A stretch of 64,000 nt of DNA from DAOUJI01 sp034422875 (GTDB lineage Bacteria; Chloroflexota; Dehalococcoidia; Lucifugimonadales; JAGWBF01), in the NCBI GenBank assembly GCA_034422875.1, contig DAOUJI010000066.1, forward strand, positions 9,821 to 73,820. Direction: 5' to 3'. Below the pieces are notes generated by a model, which saw only the letters and a program-made list of their open reading frames with translations, was not told the DNA's origin and searched no databases. How positions within the stretch are numbered: the stretch's first letter is position 1; the number at the start of each line of letters is the position of its first letter. Below are positions 42,882 through 51,086 of this stretch, piece after piece. A program made the translations under genes and the position numbers.

Positions 42882-44162
42882 CTAGAGCCATTCCAGCTCG
42901 GCCCTGCCGATGTGGACCGGATCTCCCGGCTTGACGCCCATGCCTTCCAAGGCGTCAGCGACCCCCAGGTCCCGCAACTGCTTCCAAAGCTGCACCATCA
43001 CCCGCCAGTCGCGCAGGTCGGCCATGGGGAGCATGCGCTCCACCCTAGGGGCGGATACGTGGTAGGCTCCTCCACGCCGAGTGATGGTGAACGGGGGCGG
43101 TTCGTCGGGCTCCCTAGAAACCACCGGACTGATTCGCGGTCCGCTCTTGGGGAGTGCGCCCAGAGTTTCCACGACCTTTAGCATCAGCCCGTTGACGCCC
43201 TCTCCCGTGACGGCTGAGACCAGATGCACAGAGCCCGTGGCAGGCCCGCCTTTGCTCGCTGCGCTCAGCGTCTCGTCGAGGACGTCTGCCAGCTCTTGGA
43301 CATCGGGAATATCCGCCTTGTTGACCACGACAATCTGAGGCTTCGACCCCAGGTCCTCATCGAACTCCCTCAGCTCGCGATTAATCTGTTTCATGTCTCC
43401 CGCAGGATCGTCGGCGCTGCCGTCCACCAGATGGATCAAGAGCTTGGCCCTCTCGGCGTGCCTCAGGAAGTCATGCCCCAGCCCTAGTCCCTCGTGTGCG
43501 CCCTGTATCAGTCCTGGGACCTCCATCATCACGAAAGGTTCATAGCCAACGCCTAGATCAACCACTCCCAGAGCCGGCTCCGTCGTGGTGAACGGGTACG
43601 GCGCAACCTTGGGAGTCGCCCGCGAGCAGACGGACATAAGCGTGGACTTTCCCGCGTTGGGCTTGCCCACTATTCCCACGTCGGCCAGCAGCTTGAGTTC
43701 CAACAGAAGTTGGGCCCACTCTCCGTCCATTCCCTTCTCAGCCAGAAGAGGCTCCTGTTGAGTCGGGGTGGCAAACCGAGCGTTGCCCGAGCCTCCTCGA
43801 CCCCCACGAGCGACGAGAAGCTCTTCATCCCCTTCAGACACCTCACCAATGGCGACTCTCTCCCCATCCCCCATCTTCCAAATCACGGTGCCGATTGGAG
43901 CCCTTACCTTCACATCTTCCCCATTAGCCCCTCGTCTGTTCTGTCCTCTGCCATGGACTCCGCGGGAACCCTTCCATCGAGAGTTGTACCTCAAGTGAAG
44001 CAAAGTGTTTATCGAGTCGTCCCCAACGATATAAACACTCCCGCCATGACCCCCGTCACCCCCGTCAGGACCTCCCCTGGGAACAAACTTCTCCCTACGG
44101 AAACTCACGCAGCCGTTGCCGCCGGATCCCCCAATTACGGTTATTTTAGCTAAATCAATCAT
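42882..44162 (-). CDS. obg: Obg/CgtA ribosome-assembly GTPase with OCT domain
   Basis: The Gly-rich Obg fold opens IDLAKITVIGGSGGNGCVSF and has PRGGPDGGDGGHGG. The G domain has GKPNAGKSTL (G1), DVPGLIQGAHEGLGLGHDFL with MMEVPG at G3 (Val-Pro-Gly, Glu replacing the usual Asp), and NKADIPD (G4). The C-terminal ~80 residues (FTITRRGGAYHVSAPRVERM) are an OCT domain, found in Obg of Chloroflexi, Firmicutes and Actinobacteria rather than in proteobacteria. 426 aa. It is involved in 50S assembly and ppGpp responses. First gene of obg-nadD-pyrE. Confidence 0.95.
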   Translation of the reverse strand: MIDLAKITVIGGSGGNGCVSFRREKFVPRGGPDGGDGGHGGSVYIVGDDSINTLLHLRYNSRWKGSRGVHGRGQNRRGANGEDVKVRAPIGTVIWKMGDGERVAIGEVSEGDEELLVARGGRGGSGNARFATPTQQEPLLAEKGMDGEWAQLLLELKLLADVGIVGKPNAGKSTLMSVCSRATPKVAPYPFTTTEPALGVVDLGVGYEPFVMMEVPGLIQGAHEGLGLGHDFLRHAERAKLLIHLVDGSADDPAGDMKQINRELREFDEDLGSKPQIVVVNKADIPDVQELADVLDETLSAASKGGPATGSVHLVSAVTGEGVNGLMLKVVETLGALPKSGPRISPVVSREPDEPPPFTITRRGGAYHVSAPRVERMLPMADLRDWRVMVQLWKQLRDLGVADALEGMGVKPGDPVHIGRAELEWL

Positions 44163-44378
44163 TCTGGTTTCATGAGATGTCTAACAGTAGTGATAAGGGA
44201 GTGGGATATGTTGACAAACGAATGTGTTAGCTTTGGAACTACTGTTGAATAGATGTGTGGAGACGTTGAAAACCATATACAAAGACCAAGACTATTGTAC
44301 ATGTTCCGACGGCTCGGAAGGAATGGATAGGAGGCGGGTTGGAGTTTGGGTGGCTAATGAGGCGAGATAATGGAAGGT

Positions 44379-45737
44379 TCAGTTGGTGATCGGCGCTAAG
44401 AGGGCCTCTTTGATCGCTATGACATGGTTCTTTACCGAGGGGTCGGTGTCAAGGGAACGAGTGACTTTGGACAATGCGCTTATGACTGTGGAGTGGTTCC
44501 GGCCCCCCATGAGCCGCCCGATGTCGGTGTCGCTCATGGATAGCTCTTCGTGCATCAAATACATGGCAATCCGCCGAGGTTCTGTGACGCTTCGCTTGCG
44601 GCTGGCTCCCACCAGGTCATCCCGCCCCACCGAGAACCTAAGGCATACCTGCTCCAGGATAGTTTCCGGCCCCACCGCCGCTTGGCTGAAGCTGGGCAGC
44701 AAGTCTGCGATGGCCTGGGCGACCAGGTCCATGGTGATGGGCGAGTCATATACGTTGGCCATCGCTACGATGCGGTTGAGGCATCCCTCCAACTCTCTTA
44801 TGTTGCGGTAGGGGTAATTAGCAGCGTGGTGGATAACGGCATCCTCCAATGAAACGGACATATGTCCTGCCTTGGTGCGCAGGATGGCCGCACGGGTTTC
44901 CATGTCGGGTGCGGATATGTCTGTCATGAGGCCCCACTCAAAGCGTGAGCGGAGCCGGTCTTCCAAGTCGGAGAATTCCCTCGGTGGACGGTCCGACGCC
45001 AGCACCACCTGCCCGGAGGAATTATGCAGGTCGTTGAAGGTATGGAAGAAGGCCTCCTGGGTCTGCTCCTTCCCGGCAAGGAACTGCACGTCGTCTACTA
45101 GCAGCACGTCGACGCTCCGGTACTTGGCGCGGAAGTCCTCGGTGGTCCTGGAGCGTATGGCGGTGATGAACTCGCTGGTGAACTGCTCTGCGGTCACATA
45201 GAGGATGCGGTCTCCCCGCTCAATGGACGTGTGGCCGATGGCCTGCAGAAGGTGAGTCTTGCCCAACCCTGCGGGAGAGTGTATGAACAGGGGCTGGTAC
45301 GCGTTCTCCGGCGTCTCCGCGACCGCCTTTGCGGCCGAGTAGGGGAGTCTGTTGGAGGGGCCCACGACGAACCTTGGGAAGGTGTAATGGCGATGCAGCC
45401 CCGACCAAGACGACTGGCCCTGGCGTCGACTGTTGGCCGCGCCGGAGGGCGTCGGGTCCAGAGGGGACCGGGCGGTGTCCAGGACCGGGGTGGACCTGAA
45501 TTCCACGTCCAGGGCGCCGTCCACGACCCGTTGGACAGTCTCACGGATGGTGGGGTACATTCGACGTTCGAGCCATTCTATGGAGAAGGGAGTGTTCACT
45601 CCTACAAGCAAAACGCCCCGGTCGATGGAGAGGCCGCGTGTGTCCTTGAGCCATGTGTCGAACACATGCCTGTCCACGCGAACTTGCAGCTCGCCGAGCG
45701 CGGCTTTCCATCCATTTATTGCTCTGATGTCGGTCAT
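44379..45737 (-). CDS. dnaA: Chromosomal replication initiator DnaA
   Basis: Domain I (TWLKDTRGLSID), a short linker, then domain III with NRLPYSAAKAVAE, Walker A HSPAGLGKTHLLQAIG, Walker B VLLVDDVQFLAGKEQTQEAFFHTFN and sensor motifs (SDRPPREF). The domain IV signature is VGASRKRSVTEPRRIAMYL and MGGRNHSTVISA. The ATG at 45737 starts at the usual DnaA N-terminus (452 aa); the frame is open 49 codons upstream, through AT-rich promoter DNA. I found no convincing cluster of TTATCCACA-type boxes in the flanks (44163-44378, 45738-45979), so the origin is not placed here. Confidence 0.95.
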   Translation of the reverse strand: MTDIRAINGWKAALGELQVRVDRHVFDTWLKDTRGLSIDRGVLLVGVNTPFSIEWLERRMYPTIRETVQRVVDGALDVEFRSTPVLDTARSPLDPTPSGAANSRRQGQSSWSGLHRHYTFPRFVVGPSNRLPYSAAKAVAETPENAYQPLFIHSPAGLGKTHLLQAIGHTSIERGDRILYVTAEQFTSEFITAIRSRTTEDFRAKYRSVDVLLVDDVQFLAGKEQTQEAFFHTFNDLHNSSGQVVLASDRPPREFSDLEDRLRSRFEWGLMTDISAPDMETRAAILRTKAGHMSVSLEDAVIHHAANYPYRNIRELEGCLNRIVAMANVYDSPITMDLVAQAIADLLPSFSQAAVGPETILEQVCLRFSVGRDDLVGASRKRSVTEPRRIAMYLMHEELSMSDTDIGRLMGGRNHSTVISALSKVTRSLDTDPSVKNHVIAIKEALLAPITN

Positions 45738-45903
45738 AAGAGAGGCCGGGGGCGTTATGTAAATCAGGATAAGGGCGTTAAACAAAGGGTTGTCAAGGCA
45801 GTAATCACGGAAAAGTTGGGCCACGCCAAAATTGGCGTCGAACATAGTATAATTCTGAGATAGAATATAATTATAGTTTAGCACATATAAGCTGATTCGG
45901 CGG

Positions 45904-45933
45904 TTTCCGTAACCCTGGCTCCCTGGATATAAT
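45904..45933 (+). promoter_or_regulatory. Candidate promoter for fmt
   Basis: TTTCCG (45904-45909), an 18-nt spacer and a perfect TATAAT (45928-45933) lie 46 nt before the fmt ATG. The -35 match is weak. The AT-rich stretch 45850-45890 beside it contains several TATAAT-like matches on the minus strand that probably serve dnaA. Confidence 0.4.
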
Positions 45934-45979
45934 CAAACGTGGCATATCGCCCATTCGGAGCCCGTTCTGGAATTCGACA

Positions 45980-46954
45980 ATGACAACCCATGACGCTTTA
46001 CAGAAAGTCGTAACAGGCGTAAGAGCAGTGTTTATGGGCACTCCCGCCTTTGCCGTCCCAGCGTTGGATACGTTGGTCGAGACGGGGTGTACGGTTCCAG
46101 CAGTCTACACCCAGCCCGACCGCCCCAAAGGCCGGTCAAAAACCCCGGTCCCAAGCCCGGTCAAGGTCAGGGCTATGGAGTTGGGCCTCGACGTATGCCA
46201 GCCGGAATCCCTCCGAGGCTCCGCTCCTGCGGAGGAGATCAGGGTCTTGGGGCCGGACGTCATCGTGGTCGCGGCCTACGGCAAGTTTCTCCCCGCCGAC
46301 GTCTTGTCCATACCTCCTCACGGCTGCCTCAACATACACCCGTCGCTGTTGCCTCAGTACAGGGGACCGTCACCAGTTGCTTCGGCTATCGTGGATGGCC
46401 TCAGGGAGACCGGCGTGTCCCTGATGCTGCTGGACGAAGGAATGGACACGGGGCCCGTAATTGCTTCCGAAGGGTATCCAATAGGGCCCCGGGATGCCGC
46501 AGACGGTCTGACGTTTCGTCTATTCGAGACGGGCGCCCGCATGTTGCGGGAACGACTGCCGGAGTGGATGGAAGGGCGCATTGAAGCCGTTCCCCAGGAG
46601 GAGGCCGCAGCGACGACTACCAGGCTGCTCAAGAGGGAAGACGGAAACGCGGACTGGAACTCCACGGCAATTGAGTTGGACCGGAAGCTGCGGGCGTTCA
46701 CTCCCTGGCCCGGCCTTTACACCCAGTGGCTGGGCAAGACCTTGAAGATCATCGCCGCCCAGCCAACGGACTCTCACGGCGCCAGCCCTCCCGGGCGGGT
46801 TATTGATCTAGGGGGTGAAGCGTCCCTCGGTGTGGTCACTGGCGGCGGAACGCTGGGCCTAGAGGCGCTGCAACTGGAAGGAAGACGAGTGCAGTCGGCA
46901 AGGGAGTTCTTGGCTGGCTACCCTGAGTTTCCGGGGTCAATGCTGCCGAGCTAG
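45980..46954 (+). CDS. fmt: Methionyl-tRNA formyltransferase
   Basis: Fmt formylates initiator Met-tRNA. The formyltransferase domain has VFMGTPAFAVPALDTL, VYTQPDRPKGRSK, VVAAYGKFLPADVL and LNIHPSLLPQYRGPSPV, with catalytic Asn-His. LMLLDEGMDTGPV follows, and a C-terminal OB-like domain begins near LRAFTPWPGLYT. At 324 aa it is full length. Deformylase, often adjacent, is not here. Divergent from dnaA. Confidence 0.95.
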   Translation: MTTHDALQKVVTGVRAVFMGTPAFAVPALDTLVETGCTVPAVYTQPDRPKGRSKTPVPSPVKVRAMELGLDVCQPESLRGSAPAEEIRVLGPDVIVVAAYGKFLPADVLSIPPHGCLNIHPSLLPQYRGPSPVASAIVDGLRETGVSLMLLDEGMDTGPVIASEGYPIGPRDAADGLTFRLFETGARMLRERLPEWMEGRIEAVPQEEAAATTTRLLKREDGNADWNSTAIELDRKLRAFTPWPGLYTQWLGKTLKIIAAQPTDSHGASPPGRVIDLGGEASLGVVTGGGTLGLEALQLEGRRVQSAREFLAGYPEFPGSMLPS

Positions 46955-46976
46955 GCTGGGCGCCTGACCTGTCCCC

Positions 46977-47723
46977 TCAGAAAAACTCCACCGGGTAGAC
47001 AACCTGGATGACGTGAGCATCCTGGAGTTCGGAGAGCTTGCTGCCCCCGTCCGAGGTGTCCTGGACGCCCACGCCCACGAAGTAGGCGCACAAGTCAGCC
47101 AGGAGGTGGCAATGAGAAGACTGTCCGGAGAACAACACGTTGTCGGCCACCGAACCTGTGGGCAGGTCTAGAGATGTCCGAACGAGTTCGTCCACGGAGC
47201 TGGACTGGGCGGACATCGAGGCGTCCGCGACAATGACGGCCCGCTCTTTGACCTCGATGGGCGCCGCGTCGTGGGGGTTGACGGTCGGGGGCGCCTGCTC
47301 CACGTTGATCTCGTCCATAAGCAGGTCGAGGCTGTAGACGACCCGGGAGAAGGAGGCATGCCAGGGTTCGCTCCAGACGTCACCCACGGTGAAGTTCTCC
47401 GAGTTGACGTAGGCCGCAATCACCGGCGTTTGCCTGCGGGTCATGATATTGAGGAGACTTTCGACCAGTCTCTCGCGGCGTTCCTCAGGCCAGGACGTGA
47501 AAGGCCCGATTCCGAGGATCAAGTCGGCTGCAGACACGCTGGCGGGAGCGTCGGAGGACCCCGGCAGGGCGCCAAAGAAGCCGTGCCAGATCACGTCGAA
47601 ATGGGCTTTGATGCTTTGGAGGGACTCCTCATGCACCATGAGGCCCGTGGTGACGTGCAACGGGGGATGGGGACTTGACGGGTCGCCTGGAGCTCCGGAC
47701 TGGCCGAAGTAGACCAGGTACAC
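46977..47723 (-). CDS. Divergent DUF3800-like protein with degenerate DESG motif
   Basis: The N-terminus MYLVYFGQSGAPGD lies where DUF3800 proteins have a beta strand plus DESG; here the acidic pair is replaced by Gly-Gln (GQSG). Near the end HLLADLCAYFVGVG resembles the family's LQ-ADL-AY helix. The middle is unlike anything I recognise. At 248 aa it starts with GTG directly at the rplY stop codon (TAG then GTG), so it is coupled to ribosomal protein L25. Loss of the acidic residues suggests an inactive or binding-only member. Family assignment is tentative. Confidence 0.5.
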   Translation of the reverse strand: MYLVYFGQSGAPGDPSSPHPPLHVTTGLMVHEESLQSIKAHFDVIWHGFFGALPGSSDAPASVSAADLILGIGPFTSWPEERRERLVESLLNIMTRRQTPVIAAYVNSENFTVGDVWSEPWHASFSRVVYSLDLLMDEINVEQAPPTVNPHDAAPIEVKERAVIVADASMSAQSSSVDELVRTSLDLPTGSVADNVLFSGQSSHCHLLADLCAYFVGVGVQDTSDGGSKLSELQDAHVIQVVYPVEFF

Positions 47724-48374
47724 CTAGGAGCTCTCTTCTTCTGGGCTGTCGTCGGCTCCCGTTTCCCCGGAAGGAGCCTCTGCCTGTGGAGTTGCGGGAG
47801 CATCGGTCGGGGCCCTTCCCGCTTCAACGCGGGCCACCATCTCTTCGGGGTCGGTGAGCAGAGTCACGCCGTTGGGTATGGGCAGGTCTCCAGCGCGGAG
47901 AACAGAGTCGGGCTCGTCCAACACCGTAGCGTCCACAAGGATTTCCCTCGGCATGTCCAGAGGCAGGGCCTCCACGGTGACGTGCCGGAGCATTTGGACC
48001 ACTGTGCCGAAAGCTGAGCGCGCTCCAGCCGACTCGCCTTCCAGGACCACGGGCGCCTCTGCCGATATCCGCTCCGTGGCTTCTGTCCTGAGGAAGTCGA
48101 CGTGTATAAGGTCGCCCCGCACCGGGTCCCACTGGATTTCTCTTGCAAAGGCCAAATGTTCGCCGGACTCGCCGTCCACGGTTATGGAGACCGGTGTGGT
48201 GGCGCCGGCCAGGGCCAGCGCCTTTATCAGGTCGGCGCTGGTGATTTGAAGGTTTTTCGGGTCGATGCCCGGGCCGTAGAGGTGCACGGGTGTCAGCCCG
48301 GACCTTCTCAAGGCCCTGTTCTTCTTTCCAAAAGACGACCTGGGTTGGAGGTTGAGGGAAATCCGGTCTGGCAC
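47724..48374 (-). CDS. rplY: Ribosomal protein L25 (TL5/CTC type)
   Basis: The 5S-rRNA-binding N-terminal domain reads SSFGKKNRALRRSGLTPVHLYGPG, with FAREIQWDPVRGDLIHVDFL near residues 75-95. It is followed by the CTC C-terminal beta domain (PLDMPREILVDATVLDEPDSVL). A disordered acidic tail (Pro/Ala/Glu-rich, ~35 residues) ends the 216-aa protein. Long-form L25 is linked to general stress in several phyla. Its stop abuts the start of the DUF3800-like gene. Confidence 0.93.
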   Translation of the reverse strand: MPDRISLNLQPRSSFGKKNRALRRSGLTPVHLYGPGIDPKNLQITSADLIKALALAGATTPVSITVDGESGEHLAFAREIQWDPVRGDLIHVDFLRTEATERISAEAPVVLEGESAGARSAFGTVVQMLRHVTVEALPLDMPREILVDATVLDEPDSVLRAGDLPIPNGVTLLTDPEEMVARVEAGRAPTDAPATPQAEAPSGETGADDSPEEESS

Positions 48375-48512
48375 GGGAGCTCCTTTGCAGGGTGGGCGGT
48401 TGGTTGCCCCTATGATACCACTCGTGCGCCTGGAATGGAACGTCCCGACCGTCCTTGTATGTCCGGGGTCCGTGCGAACGGGGCGGCATCCTTAGGACCA
48501 GTCCAAGCTAAT

Positions 48513-48541
48513 TTGAAAGCGGCCTGAAGCTGCGCTATTAT
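48513..48541 (+). promoter_or_regulatory. Strong sigma70-type promoter for moeB-cysM
   Basis: TTGAAA (48513-48518), exactly 17 nt, then TATTAT (48536-48541). The predicted transcript starts near 48548, leaving an ~85-nt structured 5' leader before moeB. Confidence 0.65.
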
Positions 48542-48549
48542 TAGGCAAG

Positions 48550-48600
48550 GCCGTCTGCGCCTGAGACATCGCCGTAGCGCATGGGATGGAGACGGCGCAG
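48550..48600 (+). promoter_or_regulatory. Leader RNA with two mutually exclusive helices
   Basis: GCCGTC (48550-48555) can pair with GACGGC (48591-48596), and TGCGC (48556-48560) with GCGCA (48577-48581). Alternatively CTGCGCC (48555-48561) pairs with GGCGCAG (48594-48600), excluding the first fold. A regulatory switch in front of sulfur-metabolism genes is possible; no known riboswitch class is recognised. Confidence 0.35.
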
Positions 48601-48632
48601 CTTAATTGCCGTAACTGGAAAGAGAGGGGGCC

Positions 48633-49490
48633 ATGACTCAGCAGCCCGTTACACTGACGCCTGACCAGATAAATCGGTACAGCAGGCACATCATTATGGG
48701 GCCGGTGGGAAGCGCCGGACAGCGAAAGTTGCTGGGCTCAAAAGTGTTGATCGTAGGCGCCGGAGGCCTCGGTTCTCCCGTGGCAGTCTATCTCTCGTTG
48801 GCGGGCGTGGGCACGTTGGGAATCGTGGACTTCGACACGGTGGACGTGTCTAACCTCCAGCGCCAGATACTCCACCAGAACGACGACGTGGGCCGACCCA
48901 AGACCCTTTCCGCGAAGGAGACCATCAACGCTTACAACCCCGACACCAACGTTGTCATTCACGACGCCTGGCTCACCTCCGAAAACGCCATGGAAATCAT
49001 CTCCCAATATGACCTGGTGGTAAGCGGCGCCGACAACTTCCCCGCCCGGTATCTCATCAACGACGCCTGCTACCTCGCCGGAAAGCCCCTGGTCGACGGA
49101 AGCATCCTCATATTTGATGGCCAGGCCACGGTATACCAGCCTGGACACGGCTGCTACCGCTGCCTGTTCCCGTCGCCTCCTCCACCGGGCATGGTCCCCA
49201 ACTGCGCGGAGGCCGGCGTTCTGGGCGCTCTGACAGGTCTGGTCGGGAGCATACAGGCGGTGGAGACTCTGAAGCTGATCATGGGCATTGGAGAGAGCCT
49301 TTCGTCCAGGCTCCTGCTGATCGACGCCCTGAGCATGGACTTCAGGGAGGTCAAGATAAAGAGGAACGGCAATTGCCCGTTGTGCGGCGACAACCCCACT
49401 GTGACCGAGCTCATCGACTACGAGGTGTTCTGCGGCGTGACCCCTCATCCCGAAGTAAACGAAGCGGCCGGAGTCGCCAGCCCAAACTAG
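48633..49490 (+). CDS. moeB: MoeB/ThiF-type sulfur-carrier adenylyltransferase
   Basis: E1-like fold: YSRHIIMGPVGSAGQRKLL, nucleotide loop VLIVGAGGLGSPVAVYLSLAGVG, VDVSNLQRQILH, then DNFPARYLINDACYL and a Cys pair CYRCLF; the second pair is CPLCGD. Such enzymes adenylate the C-terminal Gly-Gly of ubiquitin-like sulfur carriers (MoaD, ThiS, CysO). It lacks the C-terminal rhodanese of MoeZ (285 aa). With cysM 6 nt downstream, a CysO-type cysteine pathway is suggested, but no carrier gene or Mec+-like protease lies in the window. Confidence 0.88.
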   Translation: MTQQPVTLTPDQINRYSRHIIMGPVGSAGQRKLLGSKVLIVGAGGLGSPVAVYLSLAGVGTLGIVDFDTVDVSNLQRQILHQNDDVGRPKTLSAKETINAYNPDTNVVIHDAWLTSENAMEIISQYDLVVSGADNFPARYLINDACYLAGKPLVDGSILIFDGQATVYQPGHGCYRCLFPSPPPPGMVPNCAEAGVLGALTGLVGSIQAVETLKLIMGIGESLSSRLLLIDALSMDFREVKIKRNGNCPLCGDNPTVTELIDYEVFCGVTPHPEVNEAAGVASPN

Positions 49491-49496
49491 CTGCCA

Positions 49497-50456
49497 ATGG
49501 CTGCAACGCATAAAGTCGTCAACGCAAGCACGGTCCTGGACCTTATCGGCAACACACCCTTGGTGGAGCTTAACCACATGGAGCTCAAACCCGGGGTGCG
49601 GGTCTTCGCCAAACTGGAGGGACAGAACCCCACCGGCAGCCTTAAGGACCGCATCGCCAAGTACATGATCGACAAGGCCGAGCGGGACGGACTCCTGACT
49701 CCCGAAAAGAGGATACTGGAGCCCACCAGCGGCAACACTGGCATTTCTCTGGCCTTCGTGGCCAGCCTCAAGGGATACAAGGTCACTGTAGTCATGCCGG
49801 AGAACGTGAGCCATGAACGCTCGGAACTGCTCTGGGCCTTCGGCGCCGACATCATTTACTCCGATGGAACGAGAGGCACCAACGGCTCAATCGAAGTGGC
49901 CCAAGAGATAATCGAGAAACAGGGCGACGAGTATGTGATGCTGTACCAGTACGGCAACGAGGCCAATCCGGGCGCTCATTACGAGACCACCGGCGCGGAG
50001 ATTGCCCGCGACCTGCCGGACGTGGACATGTTCGTCGCTGGCCTCGGCACTGGTGGCACCCTGATGGGCACCGGTCGCCGCCTCCGTGAGCACAACCCCG
50101 ACGTGAAAATCGTCGCAGTGGCGCCGGAGCCTGGGGACTACATTCAGGCCCTGCGAGACCTGGACGAGGGTTTCATACCGCCGATACTGGACATTTCCAT
50201 GCTGGACTCCAGGATTATGGTGTCCAGCGCTGACTCCTTCCGCATGGCCAAGGAGCTTCTGAACCGTGAGGGGATATTCGCTGGAATATCCTCAGGAGCA
50301 GTGGTTTTTGGCGCAATGAAGGCCGCACAACGGCTGGACCAGGGGAACATAGTGTGCCTGCTGGCCGATGGGGGCTGGAAGTACCTGAGCTCCCATCTCT
50401 GGACCACGGACTACGGCGACATGGACGAGGACACCACCGGCAAAATCTGGTGGTGA
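49497..50456 (+). CDS. cysM: CysM-type cysteine synthase (possibly sulfur-carrier dependent)
   Basis: PLP beta-family enzyme: LIGNTPLVEL, PTGSLKDRIAKYMI (Schiff-base Lys in SLKDR), the SGNTGISLAF substrate loop, GLGTGGTLMGTGRRL phosphate loop, and GISSGAVV. The C-terminal extension LLADGGWKYLSSHLWTTDYG resembles that of mycobacterial CysM, which uses O-phosphoserine and thiocarboxylated CysO. Cotranscription with moeB supports that reading; ordinary O-acetylserine use cannot be excluded. 319 aa. Confidence 0.9.
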   Translation: MAATHKVVNASTVLDLIGNTPLVELNHMELKPGVRVFAKLEGQNPTGSLKDRIAKYMIDKAERDGLLTPEKRILEPTSGNTGISLAFVASLKGYKVTVVMPENVSHERSELLWAFGADIIYSDGTRGTNGSIEVAQEIIEKQGDEYVMLYQYGNEANPGAHYETTGAEIARDLPDVDMFVAGLGTGGTLMGTGRRLREHNPDVKIVAVAPEPGDYIQALRDLDEGFIPPILDISMLDSRIMVSSADSFRMAKELLNREGIFAGISSGAVVFGAMKAAQRLDQGNIVCLLADGGWKYLSSHLWTTDYGDMDEDTTGKIWW

Positions 50457-50555
50457 CCTTCGCTCATCGTCTCAGCCTTTGTCGGCGTCGTTAGAGCGGA
50501 AGCGAACTAGCGGCGCTCACAGCGGCATTCCATCGGGAAATAGGAGGGAGTGACG

Positions 50556-50957
50556 ATGCCAAGAATGTTTTCCGTTTTCTTCTGCTTCCTTGCGCTAATC
50601 TTAATCTGGTCGATGGCCTGCGGAGGGTCCAATGGGCCCCTTGGTGAATCTGAATCCGAATCCGACCGAACTTACCCCTCCATCGGGTCAAGTTCTTCGG
50701 AAGAGGACGACGAAATCATGGAAAGGCTTGACGTCCTCACGGAGCGGGAAGCCGAAGTCGAGGACGGTCTCTGCAATCACGAAGAGATAGATGAAATTTG
50801 GGAAGGATTCGGCGGTTGGCAGGAAGACAGATATGGCAGTAGCCTTTCTTCTGAGGACGACTTTCTGGAACTGAGCGACAGAGAGAAGAAGATATTCCTC
50901 GATAGATATGGGTACCTCCTGGACGACCTGGAGAACGCCGGCAGGAAAGTTTGCTGA
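50556..50957 (+). CDS. Small acidic lipoprotein, function unknown
   Basis: The ATG at 50556 has AGGAGG about 8 nt upstream. A signal with lipobox LIWSMAC puts the acylated Cys near residue 22. The mature chain (~110 residues) is very rich in Glu, Asp and Ser (SESESESD, SSSSEEDDE). It then has predicted helices (ERLDVLTEREAEVEDGL, LSDREKKIFLDRYGYLLDDL) and two further Cys that could form a disulfide. No family is recognised. It has the same GGAGG-start and AC-GG lipobox style as the other lipoproteins downstream. Confidence 0.7.
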   Translation: MPRMFSVFFCFLALILIWSMACGGSNGPLGESESESDRTYPSIGSSSSEEDDEIMERLDVLTEREAEVEDGLCNHEEIDEIWEGFGGWQEDRYGSSLSSEDDFLELSDREKKIFLDRYGYLLDDLENAGRKVC

Positions 50958-51086
50958 TAGAACTCGATCCAGGCAGTTGCGGTCTTAACCTATGTGCGAG
51001 ACGTTAAAACGCTGCTGACTTGACATCGAGGCGGCGCTGCCAAGATATGCCCGAAAATTGGCAGGTCTTAACGCGTTGGAGAAGGG

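Noticed and set aside
44163..45979. oriC flanking dnaA
   Set aside because: AT-rich DNA is present at 45850-45890, but I saw no cluster of DnaA boxes in either flank.
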